From assembly GCF_019218295.1 (NCBI RefSeq), contig NZ_JAHUZF010000003.1:124001-188000 (forward strand): a stretch of DNA of 64,000 bases. Reading direction: 5' to 3'. Both the position numbers and the translations under genes were made by a program. Source of the DNA: Maritimibacter sp. DP1N21-5. Lineage in GTDB: Bacteria; Pseudomonadota; Alphaproteobacteria; Rhodobacterales; Rhodobacteraceae. This document shows positions 1-8,349 of the stretch, piece by piece; within the stretch, counting starts at the first letter, position 1; the number at the start of each line of letters is the position of its first letter. The notes under the pieces are model-generated. The model was not told the origin of the DNA. It did no database searches and was given only the letters and a program-made list of their open reading frames with translations.

Positions 1-326
1 GCTTCGTCGGCATCTACGGCATCTCGGGCTCGTCCTTCGACCTGCTCGTGATGATCGGCTTCGGTGTCATGGGCTGGGTGCTGCGCAAGTTCGACGTGCC
101 TCTGGTGCCGATCATCCTCGGCACGCTCCTGGGCAACGCGATGGAGAACAACCTGCGTCGTGCCATCACCATCGACAATGGCAACTGGTGGACGCTGATC
201 GACAGCCCGCTGACCATCGTGCTCTGGTCGATCGCGATCGTCGGGTTCATCCTGCCGATCATCGTGGGCCGCCGGGTCAAGGCGAAGATGCAGCGCCGGG
301 ACGAAGAAGGCGCGATCCGGGACTGA
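1..326 (+). CDS. Tripartite tricarboxylate transporter permease, TctA family (3' end only)
   Basis: Only the last 107 codons lie in the window; the frame is open from base 3 and stops with TGA at 324-326. TctA is the large, roughly 500-residue membrane subunit of tripartite tricarboxylate transporters, which import citrate-like carboxylates with a periplasmic TctC and a small TctB. The fragment shows the usual C-terminal end of the family: a hydrophobic segment (VMIGFGVMGWVLRKF), a short polar stretch with MENNLRRA, then a last membrane helix and a basic-acidic tail. The substrate cannot be told from this part. Confidence 0.8.
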   Translation, partial: FVGIYGISGSSFDLLVMIGFGVMGWVLRKFDVPLVPIILGTLLGNAMENNLRRAITIDNGNWWTLIDSPLTIVLWSIAIVGFILPIIVGRRVKAKMQRRDEEGAIRD

Positions 327-352
327 TCCTTGTGATCTTGTCGAAAGAAAGG

Positions 353-379
353 GAGCGGCGTGCGAGCGCCGCTCTTTTT
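353..379 (+). terminator. Rho-independent terminator after the TctA gene
   Basis: A perfect 8-bp stem, GAGCGGCG (353-360) with CGCCGCTC (367-374), has a 6-base loop and is followed by five T residues. It lies 26 bases after the TctA stop. Read on the other strand the same stem is followed by a weaker T-rich run, so it may also end the leftward operon that stops at 383. Confidence 0.8.
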
Positions 380-382
380 CGT

Positions 383-1348
383 TCAACTGCAGATACGCGC
401 CTTGGCGGATTCGTATTCCGCCTCCAGTCTGTCAACGACTGTGGCGGTGGGCAGCACCTCACGGATCGGCCCGATGCCTTGACCCGCGCCCCAGATGTCG
501 CGCCAGGCTTTCGACTTCTCGCCTGCCGCGACAGAGGAAATCGCCCCCTTCTCCCCGCCCAAGGCTGTCGGGTCGAGGCCCGCGTTCACAATGGAGGGGA
601 TCAGGTAGTTCCCGTTCACTCCGGTGAAATGGTCGGAGTAGAGGATGTCTTCCGCCCCGCAGTCGCAGATCATCTGCTTGTAGCCCGGCTGGGCGTTCGC
701 TTCCTCGGTCGCGATAAACAGGGACCCGGCATAGCCGCCGTCTGCCCCCATCGCGCGCGCCGCGAGGACCGCGTCGCCCTTGGCGATCGCGCCGGACAGA
801 AACACGGGCCCATCGAACCAGTCGCGGATTTCCTGAACCAGCGCGAAGGGGGATTGCACCCCCGCATGACCCCCGGCCCCGGCGGCCACCGCGATCAGCC
901 CGTCTGCACCTTTTTCGATGGCCTTCTTCGCGAAGCGGTTGTTGATCACGTCGTGCAGCACCACGGCGCCGACCGAATGCGCCGCCTCGTTGATCTCCGG
1001 CCGGGCGCCGAGAGAGGTGATCCAGAGCGGCACGCGGTGCTTCACTAGGATGTCGATGTCGCGCTGAAGCCTTGCGTTGGTGCCATGCGCGATGAGGTTC
1101 ACGCCAAAGGGCGCGGCGGGACGTTCCGGATGGGCCGCGTCATGGGCGGAAAGCTCGGATTTGATCCGTTCGATCCAGGCTTCGAGCAGGATCGGTTCGC
1201 CCTCCTTCTCCCGCGCGTTGAGCGCCGGGAAAGTGCCGACGATCCCCGCCTTGCACTGGGCGATGACGAGTTCCGGGCCGGACAGGATGAACATCGGCGC
1301 CCCGACGAGCGGAAGGCGGAGATTGTCGAAAAGGGCGGGCAGGGTCAT
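383..1348 (-). CDS. Nitronate monooxygenase-like FMN protein (2-nitropropane dioxygenase family)
   Basis: This 321-residue TIM-barrel flavoprotein matches the nitronate monooxygenase family. It has the N-terminal VGAPMF motif, the GAGGHAG motif (residues 157-163) with the family's conserved histidine at 161, and the FMN-phosphate region GADGGYAGSLF near 201-211. The family oxidises alkyl nitronates, but many members are in fact FMN reductases or quinone reductases. It is the last gene of a leftward operon with enoyl-CoA isomerase, CoA-transferase-fold and beta-oxidation genes, 3 bases after the previous stop. That context suggests a redox step on an acyl-CoA or defence against a by-product rather than nitronate use. 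The family call is firm; the substrate is unknown. Confidence 0.8.
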   Translation of the reverse strand: MTLPALFDNLRLPLVGAPMFILSGPELVIAQCKAGIVGTFPALNAREKEGEPILLEAWIERIKSELSAHDAAHPERPAAPFGVNLIAHGTNARLQRDIDILVKHRVPLWITSLGARPEINEAAHSVGAVVLHDVINNRFAKKAIEKGADGLIAVAAGAGGHAGVQSPFALVQEIRDWFDGPVFLSGAIAKGDAVLAARAMGADGGYAGSLFIATEEANAQPGYKQMICDCGAEDILYSDHFTGVNGNYLIPSIVNAGLDPTALGGEKGAISSVAAGEKSKAWRDIWGAGQGIGPIREVLPTATVVDRLEAEYESAKARICS

Positions 1349-1351
1349 AGG

Positions 1352-2122
1352 TTACTTCCCCTTGAAGGTCGGTTTGCGTTTCTCGATGAAGGCCTGGACC
1401 GCTTCGCGCGCATCCTCGCTCTCGGTCAGGTCGGTCTGTTCCCGTGCCTCGGCGCTGATCGACGCTTCGTAGCTCATGCCATCCATCTGCCGCAGAAGCC
1501 GCTTGGCAGCAGAGGCGGCCAGCGGCGCGCTGGCGGCGATGCGGTGAGCGAGCGCCGTGGTATCCTCGGCCAGCGTCTCCGGCGCATGGGCCGAATTGGC
1601 AAGGCCGAGCGCCACCGCCTCCGCCGCCGGGATCTTGCGCCCTTCCAGGATGGCCTGCATCGCGCGCTTGTAGCCAAGCCCCCGGTGCAGAAGCCAGGTG
1701 TTGCCGCCGTCCGGCACCAGACCGATCGCGGCGAAGGCCATGTAGATCGTCGCATCCTCGGCCATCGTCATCAGGTCGCAGTTCATCGCAACCGCCGCAC
1801 CGATCCCGGCTGCCGAGCCATGCACCTGCGCGATCCAGATCTTGGGAGAGTTCGAGATCGCCGCCAGAATGGGCCTGTATTCCTGTTCGAGGAGCAGCGA
1901 GATCGGGCTCACCAGCCCCTCTTTCAGATCGGTGCCCGCCGAGAACCCGCGCCCGTTGCCGGCCAGGATGACCACGCGCACATCCTTGGCCTTATGGATG
2001 CGCGAAATCGCCTCCTTGAACCCGTCGCGGAGCGCCTTGTCCATGGCATTGAAGGCATCGGGCCGATTGAGCGTCACACGCGCAATCGTGCCGTCGATCT
2101 CGCACAGGAGCGGGTCTGTCAT
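1352..2122 (-). CDS. Enoyl-CoA hydratase/isomerase family protein, PaaG-like
   Basis: A 256-residue crotonase-fold enzyme. The CoA and oxyanion-hole segment GRGFSAGTDL is at about residues 58-66 and HGSAAGIGAA at 101-110. The two glutamates used by classical enoyl-CoA hydratases are not at their usual places: AVAMNCDL replaces the ELAxxCD-type motif, and IGLVPDGG replaces LPEVxLGxxPGxGG. Asp138 in VPDGG sits where PaaG-type isomerases carry their catalytic aspartate. A double-bond isomerase is therefore more likely than a hydratase. It is fifth in the operon tetR-thiolase-fadJ-racemase-isomerase-NMO. Confidence 0.85.
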   Translation of the reverse strand: MTDPLLCEIDGTIARVTLNRPDAFNAMDKALRDGFKEAISRIHKAKDVRVVILAGNGRGFSAGTDLKEGLVSPISLLLEQEYRPILAAISNSPKIWIAQVHGSAAGIGAAVAMNCDLMTMAEDATIYMAFAAIGLVPDGGNTWLLHRGLGYKRAMQAILEGRKIPAAEAVALGLANSAHAPETLAEDTTALAHRIAASAPLAASAAKRLLRQMDGMSYEASISAEAREQTDLTESEDAREAVQAFIEKRKPTFKGK

Positions 2123-2133
2123 GTCATGTCCCC

Positions 2134-3270
2134 TCAGGTCAGCACGCCATCCTCGCGCATGTGCGCAAGCGTGTCTTGGTCGTAGCCCAGTTCAGCCAGA
2201 ACGGCGTCGGTATCGCCACCCGGGGCGGGCGGTGACGTGACGTCGCCGGGGGGCGAGCGGGAAAAACGCGGGGCGGGGGCGGCTTGCGTTACGCCGCCCG
2301 GCGCGAGGAAGGTTCCGCGTGCCGCCATATGCGGGTGATGCGGTGCTTCGGACCATGTAAGTACCGGGGTCGCGCAGGCGTCGGAGCCGTCGAAGATCGC
2401 CGCCCATTCGTTGCGCGTTTTGCTGGCGAAGACGGTGGCGTATGCTGCACGCCGCTCGGGCCAGGATTTCTGGTCCATCTGGGTCGCGAGATGCTCTTCC
2501 GGCAGTCCGGCGAGCCGCACGAGTTCGGCAAAGAACTGCGGCTCCAGAGGTCCGACGGCGAAGAACTTGCCGTCCTTGCATTCGTAGGTCCGGTAGAACG
2601 GCGCGCCGCCGTCCAGCAGGTTGGTCTCGCGCGTTTCGCCCCATTGGCCGCGGGCGATGAAGGTATGGATCAGTCCCATCAATGCCGACGCCCCGTCGAC
2701 CATCGCGGCATCCACCACCTGACCCTTGCCCGAGGTCTGGCGCTCGTAGAGCGCGGCCATGATCCCGAAGATCAGGAACATCGTGCCGCCGCCGTAGTCC
2801 GCCCCGATGTTGAGCGGCGGCGGCGGGCTGTCGTCGGCCCGTCCGATGGCGTGAAGAAACCCGGTCAGGCCAAGGTAATTGATGTCGTGCCCGGCGGTCA
2901 TGGCCAGCGGCCCGTCCTGCCCCCAGCCGGTCATCCGCGCAAAGATCAGTCCGGGGCTGTCCGGGAAATCCCCCGGCCCCAGCCCCATCCGCTCCATCAC
3001 GCCGGGCCGGAAGCCCTCGATCAGCACATCGGCCTTCGCGGTCAGCCGCTTGACCGCCTCGACCCCTTCCGGCGTCTTGAGGTTGATCGCGATGGACCGC
3101 TTGCCCCGGTTGTTGATGTCGGTCGGGTCCGCTGGCCCGCTCTTGCGCGTGACCAGTGTGACCTCGGCCCCCAGATCGGCGAGGAGTTGCCCGGCCAGTG
3201 GCGCAGGGCCGAGGCCCTGCATCTCCACGATCTTCAGACCCGCGAGGGGCCCGCTCTTCTTCGCGCTCAT
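2134..3270 (-). CDS. CaiB/BaiF-fold protein, probable alpha-methylacyl-CoA racemase
   Basis: A 378-residue family III CoA-transferase-fold protein. Its motifs fit the racemase branch: GHDINY with His128, GADYGGG with Asp158 and GPLEPQFF with Glu243. These match, with a constant offset of two, the His126/Asp156/Glu241 set known for mycobacterial alpha-methylacyl-CoA racemase. That enzyme inverts the 2-methyl centre of acyl-CoAs so that (S)-specific acyl-CoA dehydrogenases can act on them. Its presence suggests that the pathway handles methyl-branched acyl chains. The start codon overlaps the 3' end of the preceding fadJ-like gene by 4 bases (ATGA). Confidence 0.85.
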   Translation of the reverse strand: MSAKKSGPLAGLKIVEMQGLGPAPLAGQLLADLGAEVTLVTRKSGPADPTDINNRGKRSIAINLKTPEGVEAVKRLTAKADVLIEGFRPGVMERMGLGPGDFPDSPGLIFARMTGWGQDGPLAMTAGHDINYLGLTGFLHAIGRADDSPPPPLNIGADYGGGTMFLIFGIMAALYERQTSGKGQVVDAAMVDGASALMGLIHTFIARGQWGETRETNLLDGGAPFYRTYECKDGKFFAVGPLEPQFFAELVRLAGLPEEHLATQMDQKSWPERRAAYATVFASKTRNEWAAIFDGSDACATPVLTWSEAPHHPHMAARGTFLAPGGVTQAAPAPRFSRSPPGDVTSPPAPGGDTDAVLAELGYDQDTLAHMREDGVLT

Positions 3271-5414
3271 GCCGCCTTCACCGCCGGTTCGCGCAGCCGG
3301 TCATACATGCGGTCGGGCACCGCAAAGCGTTCGCCATAAAGCTCGGCCAGCTCTTTCGCCCGCGCCGCAAAGGCATCGACGCCCTCGCCCCGAATGAACT
3401 GGATCGCGCCGCCAGTATGGGCCGGGAAGCCGATGGCGAAGATGCCACCGAGGTTCGCTTCGACCTCGGTGTTGAGCACGCCTTCATCCAGACAACGCAG
3501 CGTCTCGATCGCCTGACGGTAAAGAATCCGGTCCACCGCGTCCTGCAAAGGCATCTCCTCGTTGCCCTTGGCGAACTGACCGAGCCCCGCCCAGAGCGTC
3601 CGGTTGCCCTCGCTGTCGTAGTCGTAGAACCCGCCGCCATACTGCCGTCCTCCGCGACCCATCTCGATCATCGGATCCGTCACGGCGACGGTCGCCGTGT
3701 TATGCGCGCCGAAATGGCTTTCCACCCCTAGCCGTTTGTCGAGCGACTCATGCGTCTTGCGTACCTTCTGGCCGAGGATCAGCGACACCTCGTCGAAGAC
3801 CTGAAGCGGTCCGACCGGCATGCCCGCGAGCCACGCGGCGCGTTCGATGGCCGAGGGTTTCATGCCGTCGACCAGCAACTGGCAGCCCTCGTCCATGAAA
3901 GTCCCGAAGACGCGGCTGGTGAAGAACCCGCGCGAGTCGTTCACGACGATGGGCATGTAGCCGATCTGCTGGACGTAATCGTAGGCCTTGCGGAGCGTAT
4001 CCTGCGAGGTCTTTTCACCCATGATGATCTCAACCACCTTCATCTTGTCGACGGGGCTAAAGAAATGCAGGCCGATGAAACGGCTCGGATCGGGGCAGCT
4101 TTCGGCGAGGATCGAGATCGGCAGGGTCGAGGTGTTGGACCCATAAATACCATCCTCCGACAGCATCGGCCAGGTGTCCGCGATGACCTTGTCCTTGAGG
4201 TCGATGTCCTCGAAGACCGCCTCGATGATGATGTCCAGCGTCCCGGGATCCGCATTCGCGGTCGTCGGCGTGATCTGGTCGAGCAAGGCCGCCTTCGCGG
4301 CCTCGTCCATCCGTCCGCGTGACAGTGCCTTGTCGCAGAGCTTTTCCGAATAGGCTTTGCCCTTGTCCGCGTTCGCCTGATCGGTGTCCTTCAACCGCGT
4401 CGCGAGGTCGCGCTTGGCATGGGCATAGGCGATGCCCGACCCCATCATGCCCGCGCCCAGAACGGCGGCATTCCTTGCCTTCCAGGCAGGACCTTCGGGG
4501 CGCACCTTGCCCGATTTGATTGCCTGCATCCCGAAGAAGAAGGTGCTGATCGCGGCCTTCGATTCCTTCGACGCCATGAGCCCGATGAACCGCCGCGTCT
4601 CCATCCGAAGCGCGGCATCGAAGTTCATCCGCATGGAGTTGACCGCCACATCCAGGATCTTCTCGGGTGCAGGCAGCAGACCGCGGGTCTTCTTGGTGAG
4701 CATGGCGGAAGAGGCCACGATCATCTGGCGCACTTTCGGATGGAGCGCGTCGCCGCCGGGATAGCGGAAGCCCTTCTGGTCCCAAGGCTGCGTGTGACTG
4801 TCGGGGTTCGCCTTGATCCACGCCTTTGCGGCGGGCACCAGCTCGTCCCGCGTCGCAACGATCTCGTCGACCATCCCGACCTTCAGCGCCTCCTGCGGTG
4901 CGGCCTGTTTGCCTTCCAGCAGATAGCCGAGCGCGGTTTCCAGCCCGAGCTTGGCGGTCAGTCGCACGACGCCGCCGGCACCGGGCAGAAGCCCCAGCGT
5001 CACTTCGGGCAGGCCGACGACGGCTTTGCGGTCGTCCACCACGATTCTGTGGTTGCAGGCCAGGCAGAGCTCATAGCCCCCACCCAGCGCCGCGCCGTTG
5101 ATCGCCGCCACAACGGGCACCGGCAGTTTCTCCAGCCGCCGGTAAGTAGCCTTGTTCGCCTCGATGAAGTCGAAGGTCTCCTGCGTGACCTCGGTCGTCG
5201 CCAGAATGTCGTGCAGGTCGCCGCCGGCAAAGAACGTGGACTTGGCGCTGGCAAAGACCACGCCGGTCAGCCTCTCTTCGGCCACGAGCCGATCACAGAC
5301 CGCGCGCATCCCCGGCTCGAAGCGGGCATTCATCGTGTTGGCGCCCTGACCCTGCATGTCCATCGTCACCGTGACGATGCCGTCCGCGTCTTTCTCGTAG
5401 ATGAAATCTTCCAT
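3267..5414 (-). CDS. fadJ: Bifunctional enoyl-CoA hydratase / 3-hydroxyacyl-CoA dehydrogenase (FadB/FadJ type)
   Basis: A 715-residue fusion that carries out two beta-oxidation steps. The N-terminal crotonase domain (about residues 1-190) keeps both catalytic glutamates, in LGGGYELCLA and GLPEVTLG. The central 3-hydroxyacyl-CoA dehydrogenase NAD domain starts near 315 with the Rossmann motif GAGMMGSG and contains the catalytic FIGLHFFSPV segment. C-terminal HAD domains follow. The length is typical of FadJ/FadB. It lies directly downstream of the thiolase gene (24-base gap), which would be the FadA/FadI partner. The symbol is by family; the operon context points to a special substrate rather than general fatty acid turnover. 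Confidence 0.92.
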   Translation of the reverse strand: MEDFIYEKDADGIVTVTMDMQGQGANTMNARFEPGMRAVCDRLVAEERLTGVVFASAKSTFFAGGDLHDILATTEVTQETFDFIEANKATYRRLEKLPVPVVAAINGAALGGGYELCLACNHRIVVDDRKAVVGLPEVTLGLLPGAGGVVRLTAKLGLETALGYLLEGKQAAPQEALKVGMVDEIVATRDELVPAAKAWIKANPDSHTQPWDQKGFRYPGGDALHPKVRQMIVASSAMLTKKTRGLLPAPEKILDVAVNSMRMNFDAALRMETRRFIGLMASKESKAAISTFFFGMQAIKSGKVRPEGPAWKARNAAVLGAGMMGSGIAYAHAKRDLATRLKDTDQANADKGKAYSEKLCDKALSRGRMDEAAKAALLDQITPTTANADPGTLDIIIEAVFEDIDLKDKVIADTWPMLSEDGIYGSNTSTLPISILAESCPDPSRFIGLHFFSPVDKMKVVEIIMGEKTSQDTLRKAYDYVQQIGYMPIVVNDSRGFFTSRVFGTFMDEGCQLLVDGMKPSAIERAAWLAGMPVGPLQVFDEVSLILGQKVRKTHESLDKRLGVESHFGAHNTATVAVTDPMIEMGRGGRQYGGGFYDYDSEGNRTLWAGLGQFAKGNEEMPLQDAVDRILYRQAIETLRCLDEGVLNTEVEANLGGIFAIGFPAHTGGAIQFIRGEGVDAFAARAKELAELYGERFAVPDRMYDRLREPAVKAA

Positions 5415-5438
5415 GGTTTTCTCCCTCAGGCCTTGGCC

Positions 5439-6647
5439 TCAGACCCGTTCGATGATCGAGGCGATGCCCATGCCGCCACCGACGCACATGCAGATGAGCG
5501 CGCGCTTCAGGTTTCGGCGCTCCAGTTCGTCGAGCATCGTCGAGACGAGGCAACCGCCCGTGGCACCCAGCGGATGACCCATGGCAATCGCGCCGCCCAC
5601 GACGTTCAGCTTCTCGGCCGGAACGTCCAGATCGCGTTGCAGCCGCAGCGCGACCGACGCGAAGGCTTCGTTGATCTCGACAAGGTCGATGTCGTCCATG
5701 GTCATCCCTGCCTTGGCCAGCGCCTTTTTCGACGCGGGGCCGGGGCCGGTGAGCATGATGGTCGGCTCGGTTGCCGTCAGCGCGATGGACACGACACGAC
5801 CCCGCGGGTCGAGCCCCATATCCTTGCCCGCCTGTTCGTTCCCCACCATGACGAGGCTCGCCCCATCCACGATGCCCGAAGAGTTCCCCGGCGTATGGAC
5901 ATGGTTGATGCGTTCGACCTCGGGATATTTGGCGAGCGCCACGGCATCGAAACCGAATGCACCAGGACCGGCGAAGGACGCCTTCAAAGAACCCAGTTTC
6001 TGCATGTCGGTGTCGGGCTTGATGAAGTCGTCGCGCTCCAGAATGATCAGCCCGTTCTCATCGCGCACCGGCACCACGGAACGGTCGAACCAACCGGAAT
6101 CCCGCGCATGGGCGGCTCGCTTCTGACTTTCGAGCGCGAAGGCGTCCACGTCATCGCGGCTCCAGCCTTCGATCGTGGCGATCAGGTCGGCGCCGATGCC
6201 TTGCGGCACGAAACCGGTGTCGAGCGCGGTTTCCGGATCCTCGGCAAAAGGTCCGCCGTCCGCCCCCATGGGCACGCGGGACATCGACTCGAACCCGCCC
6301 GCACAGACGAGGTCCTCCCAGCCGGAGGCGACTTTGGCGGCAGCGGTGTTGAAGGTGTCGAGACCCGAGGCGCAGAACCGGTTCACTTGCGCGCCGGGCA
6401 CGGTTTCGTCCCAGCCGGCTTTCTGAAGCGCGATCTTCGGCAGCACCGCGCCCTGTTCCATCACCGGGGCCACGCAACCCAGCATCACGTCGTCCACGCG
6501 GGACGTGTCGAGGTCGTGGCGGCTCTGCATTTCTTCGAGCAGCGTCGTGACAAGTGTGATCGGCTTCACTTCATGCAAAGACCCGTCCGCCTTGCCCTTG
6601 GAGCGCGGCGTGCGGATCGCGTCATAGATATAGGCTGCTTCAGCCAT
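5439..6647 (-). CDS. Acetyl-CoA C-acyltransferase (thiolase)
   Basis: A 402-residue thiolase. The nucleophilic cysteine is in [11 protein letters not shown], the [15 protein letters not shown] motif carries the catalytic histidine, and the second catalytic cysteine is in CMCVGGGMG near the C-terminus. It cleaves 3-ketoacyl-CoA with CoA in the last beta-oxidation step. I chose the ATG at 6647 because AGGAGGAAAG lies just upstream of it (6651-6660) and the protein then begins [14 protein letters not shown], as family members do; a start 18 bases further out lacks such a site. It follows tetR and precedes the fadJ-like gene. Confidence 0.93.
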   Translation of the reverse strand: MAEAAYIYDAIRTPRSKGKADGSLHEVKPITLVTTLLEEMQSRHDLDTSRVDDVMLGCVAPVMEQGAVLPKIALQKAGWDETVPGAQVNRFCASGLDTFNTAAAKVASGWEDLVCAGGFESMSRVPMGADGGPFAEDPETALDTGFVPQGIGADLIATIEGWSRDDVDAFALESQKRAAHARDSGWFDRSVVPVRDENGLIILERDDFIKPDTDMQKLGSLKASFAGPGAFGFDAVALAKYPEVERINHVHTPGNSSGIVDGASLVMVGNEQAGKDMGLDPRGRVVSIALTATEPTIMLTGPGPASKKALAKAGMTMDDIDLVEINEAFASVALRLQRDLDVPAEKLNVVGGAIAMGHPLGATGGCLVSTMLDELERRNLKRALICMCVGGGMGIASIIERV

Positions 6648-6678
6648 GGGCTTTCCTCCTCCCAAAATCCCCTCCCGA

Positions 6679-7299
6679 TCAGGCGGCGTCGAACGCCGCG
6701 AGCCGGGGTAGGGGGTCCAGTTCCCTGTTTGTTATGTCGCGGGCCTCGGCGCGGTCCAAACCGACGCCGCGCAGAATGATCTCGGCGGTGTCTGTGCCCG
6801 CCTGCCGCCACGTCCGGCGACCGTCGAGAACAAGGCTCATCGCCCCGAAGGTCGCCCCGCCCGCCGTCGCGGTGATCGAGGCGATCTGGTCGCGGTGGAT
6901 GTTGAACCGGCCCGAGATCATGCCCCGGCGCAGTTCCTCGGCGGGCATCTCGGCCCAGAAGCTGCCGAGGATCGGTTCGATCATCGCGTAGCGGGCGATG
7001 AATTTGCCCCAAGGCGCATCGTCATGGACCCGACGCACGCATAGGCGGATCGCGGCCGAAATGCGCTCGGCCGGATCGGTCATCTCTGCCGTGGCCGAGT
7101 GTATCGAGTCGCGAAACTCGGTGGCTACGGATTCGCAGACGGAATGGAAGAGCGTGTTGGGGTCGTCCACGTTGTTGTAAACCGTCCCGCGCGACAGCCC
7201 CGCCTCGCGCGCAAGGTCGCTGACAGCCACGGCAGTTCCACCGTTTTCCGCGAAGAGCCGCATGGCGGCCTGATGGATGCGCTGGGTCGCTGCGTTCAT
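6679..7299 (-). CDS. TetR family transcriptional regulator
   Basis: A 206-residue regulator with an N-terminal TetR helix-turn-helix at about residues 24-43 ([20 protein letters not shown]) and a long helical ligand-binding domain. The start [16 protein letters not shown] is the usual TetR beginning; more upstream in-frame codons would run into the promoter region. It is first in the leftward catabolic operon and is divergent from the LIV-type transporter operon. A 40-bp imperfect palindrome between the two genes is the obvious operator, so it probably represses both operons until an acyl-CoA or carboxylate ligand binds. The ligand is not known. Confidence 0.9.
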   Translation of the reverse strand: MNAATQRIHQAAMRLFAENGGTAVAVSDLAREAGLSRGTVYNNVDDPNTLFHSVCESVATEFRDSIHSATAEMTDPAERISAAIRLCVRRVHDDAPWGKFIARYAMIEPILGSFWAEMPAEELRRGMISGRFNIHRDQIASITATAGGATFGAMSLVLDGRRTWRQAGTDTAEIILRGVGLDRAEARDITNRELDPLPRLAAFDAA

Positions 7300-7344
7300 G
7301 CGTGTCGTGCCGTTCTTACTTTTTCGCGAGTCCGAAAAATCACT

Positions 7345-7384
7345 GTTGACTGAAATTGAACACGAGTGTTTAAATCGTGTCAAC
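7345..7384. promoter_or_regulatory. Overlapping divergent promoters inside a 40-bp dyad (probable TetR operator)
   Basis: The segment is an imperfect palindrome centred at 7364.5 that matches at 14 of 20 positions per arm. Its outer arms are GTTGAC (7345-7350) and GTCAAC (7379-7384) and its core is AACACGAGTGTT (7359-7370). Each outer arm supplies a -35 box: rightward TTGACT (7346-7351) with TTTAAA 17 bases on (7369-7374), and leftward TTGACA (7383-7378) with TTCAAT 17 bases on (7360-7355). The two promoters thus occupy the same DNA on opposite strands. A TetR dimer or pair of dimers bound here would block both. Confidence 0.6.
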
Positions 7385-7414
7385 AGCGTTCATTGCCGAT
7401 GGGAGGAAACGGCC

Positions 7415-7480
7415 GTGAATACCAAAGGGAGGGGCGCCCAGGCGCTTTGGCTCCGCGTGGGATGCCACGTATGGAGCTGA
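7415..7480 (+). CDS. Possible 21-residue leader peptide overlapping the livH start
   Basis: A GTG codon at 7415 lies five bases after a strong ribosome binding site (GGGAGGAAAC, 7401-7410). It opens a short frame, MNTKGRGAQALWLRVGCHVWS, whose TGA (7478-7480) lies 10 bases inside livH. The livH ATG at 7471 has no convincing binding site of its own. The arrangement would allow translational coupling. An alternative is that livH uses an in-frame ATG at 7399, but the extra residues do not look like a LivH N-terminus. There is no homology evidence. Confidence 0.35.
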   Translation: MNTKGRGAQALWLRVGCHVWS

Positions 7481-8346
7481 TACAACTCATCATCGGCGGG
7501 CTTGCCAACGGCTGTATCTACGGCCTTGTCGCCCTTGGCTTCGTGCTCATCTACAAGGCGTCAGAAGGCGTGAACTTCGCGCAGGGCGACATGATGATGC
7601 TCGGCGCCTTCATCGCGCTCGGGCTTGGCAATTCGGATCAGACGGGGCTGTCGTTCTGGCTCGCCGTGCCTCTGGCCATCGTCATCATGTTCGGGGTCGG
7701 CTGGGGGGTCGAGCGTGTCGTCGTCCGGCGCATCTTCGGTCAGCCGCAATTCGCGCTCGTCATCCTGACCATCGCGCTGGGCTTCGTGTTCCGCTTTGTC
7801 GCTGGGTCGATCTGGGGTTTCACGCCCTTGATCCTCGAAACCCCCTTCGGCGGCACGAACCTGCGGGCCGGCACACTGGTGATTTCGCTCGCTGACCTCG
7901 TGACCATCGGCGTCACCCTTGTCCTGACCATCGCGCTCTGGGCGTGGTTTGGCTTTACCCGGATCGGGCTGGCCGCACAGGCCGCGAGCCAGAACCAGAT
8001 GGCCGCCTATATCGTGGGCGTGCCGGTCATGAAGGTGAACTCGCTGATCTGGGGTCTTTCGGGCGCCGTGGCCACGGTCGCCGGCGTGCTCTATGCCACG
8101 CGCGGCGCTATCGACCCCAATATCGGGCTCCTGGGCATCAAGGCCTTCGCCGCCGCCGTCATAGGCGGGCTGGGGAGCCTTCCGGGCGCGCTCATCGGCG
8201 GACTGATCATCGGCGTCGTCGAGCCTGTCGCGGGCCGTTATATCCCCGGCGAGCTGTCCAAGATGTCCCCCTACATCATCATGCTGATCGTGCTCGTCAC
8301 CCGTCCTGGTGGCCTCTTCAGCCAGATACAGATGAAGAAGGTCTGA
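7471..8346 (+). CDS. livH: Branched-chain amino acid-type ABC transporter permease LivH
   Basis: A 291-residue polytopic membrane protein of the LivH family. It has the typical start MELIQLIIGGLANGCIYGLVAL, the ASEGVNFAQGD segment after the second helix, and the conserved SGAVATVAGVLY and GLGSLPGALIGG regions near the end. With LivM it forms the membrane channel of a HAAT-type ABC importer. The cluster carries acyl-CoA synthetases and dehydrogenases in the same operon, so the substrate is more likely a carboxylate (aromatic or branched) than an amino acid. Transcription probably starts inside the TetR dyad upstream. Confidence 0.9.
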   Translation: MELIQLIIGGLANGCIYGLVALGFVLIYKASEGVNFAQGDMMMLGAFIALGLGNSDQTGLSFWLAVPLAIVIMFGVGWGVERVVVRRIFGQPQFALVILTIALGFVFRFVAGSIWGFTPLILETPFGGTNLRAGTLVISLADLVTIGVTLVLTIALWAWFGFTRIGLAAQAASQNQMAAYIVGVPVMKVNSLIWGLSGAVATVAGVLYATRGAIDPNIGLLGIKAFAAAVIGGLGSLPGALIGGLIIGVVEPVAGRYIPGELSKMSPYIIMLIVLVTRPGGLFSQIQMKKV

Positions 8347-8349
8347 ACG

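Noticed and set aside
7399..7470. A longer livH starting at ATG 7399
   Set aside because: The extra 24 residues are polar and basic and unlike LivH N-termini. ATG 7471 gives the standard start; the good ribosome binding site at 7401-7410 lies after ATG 7399 and so cannot serve it.
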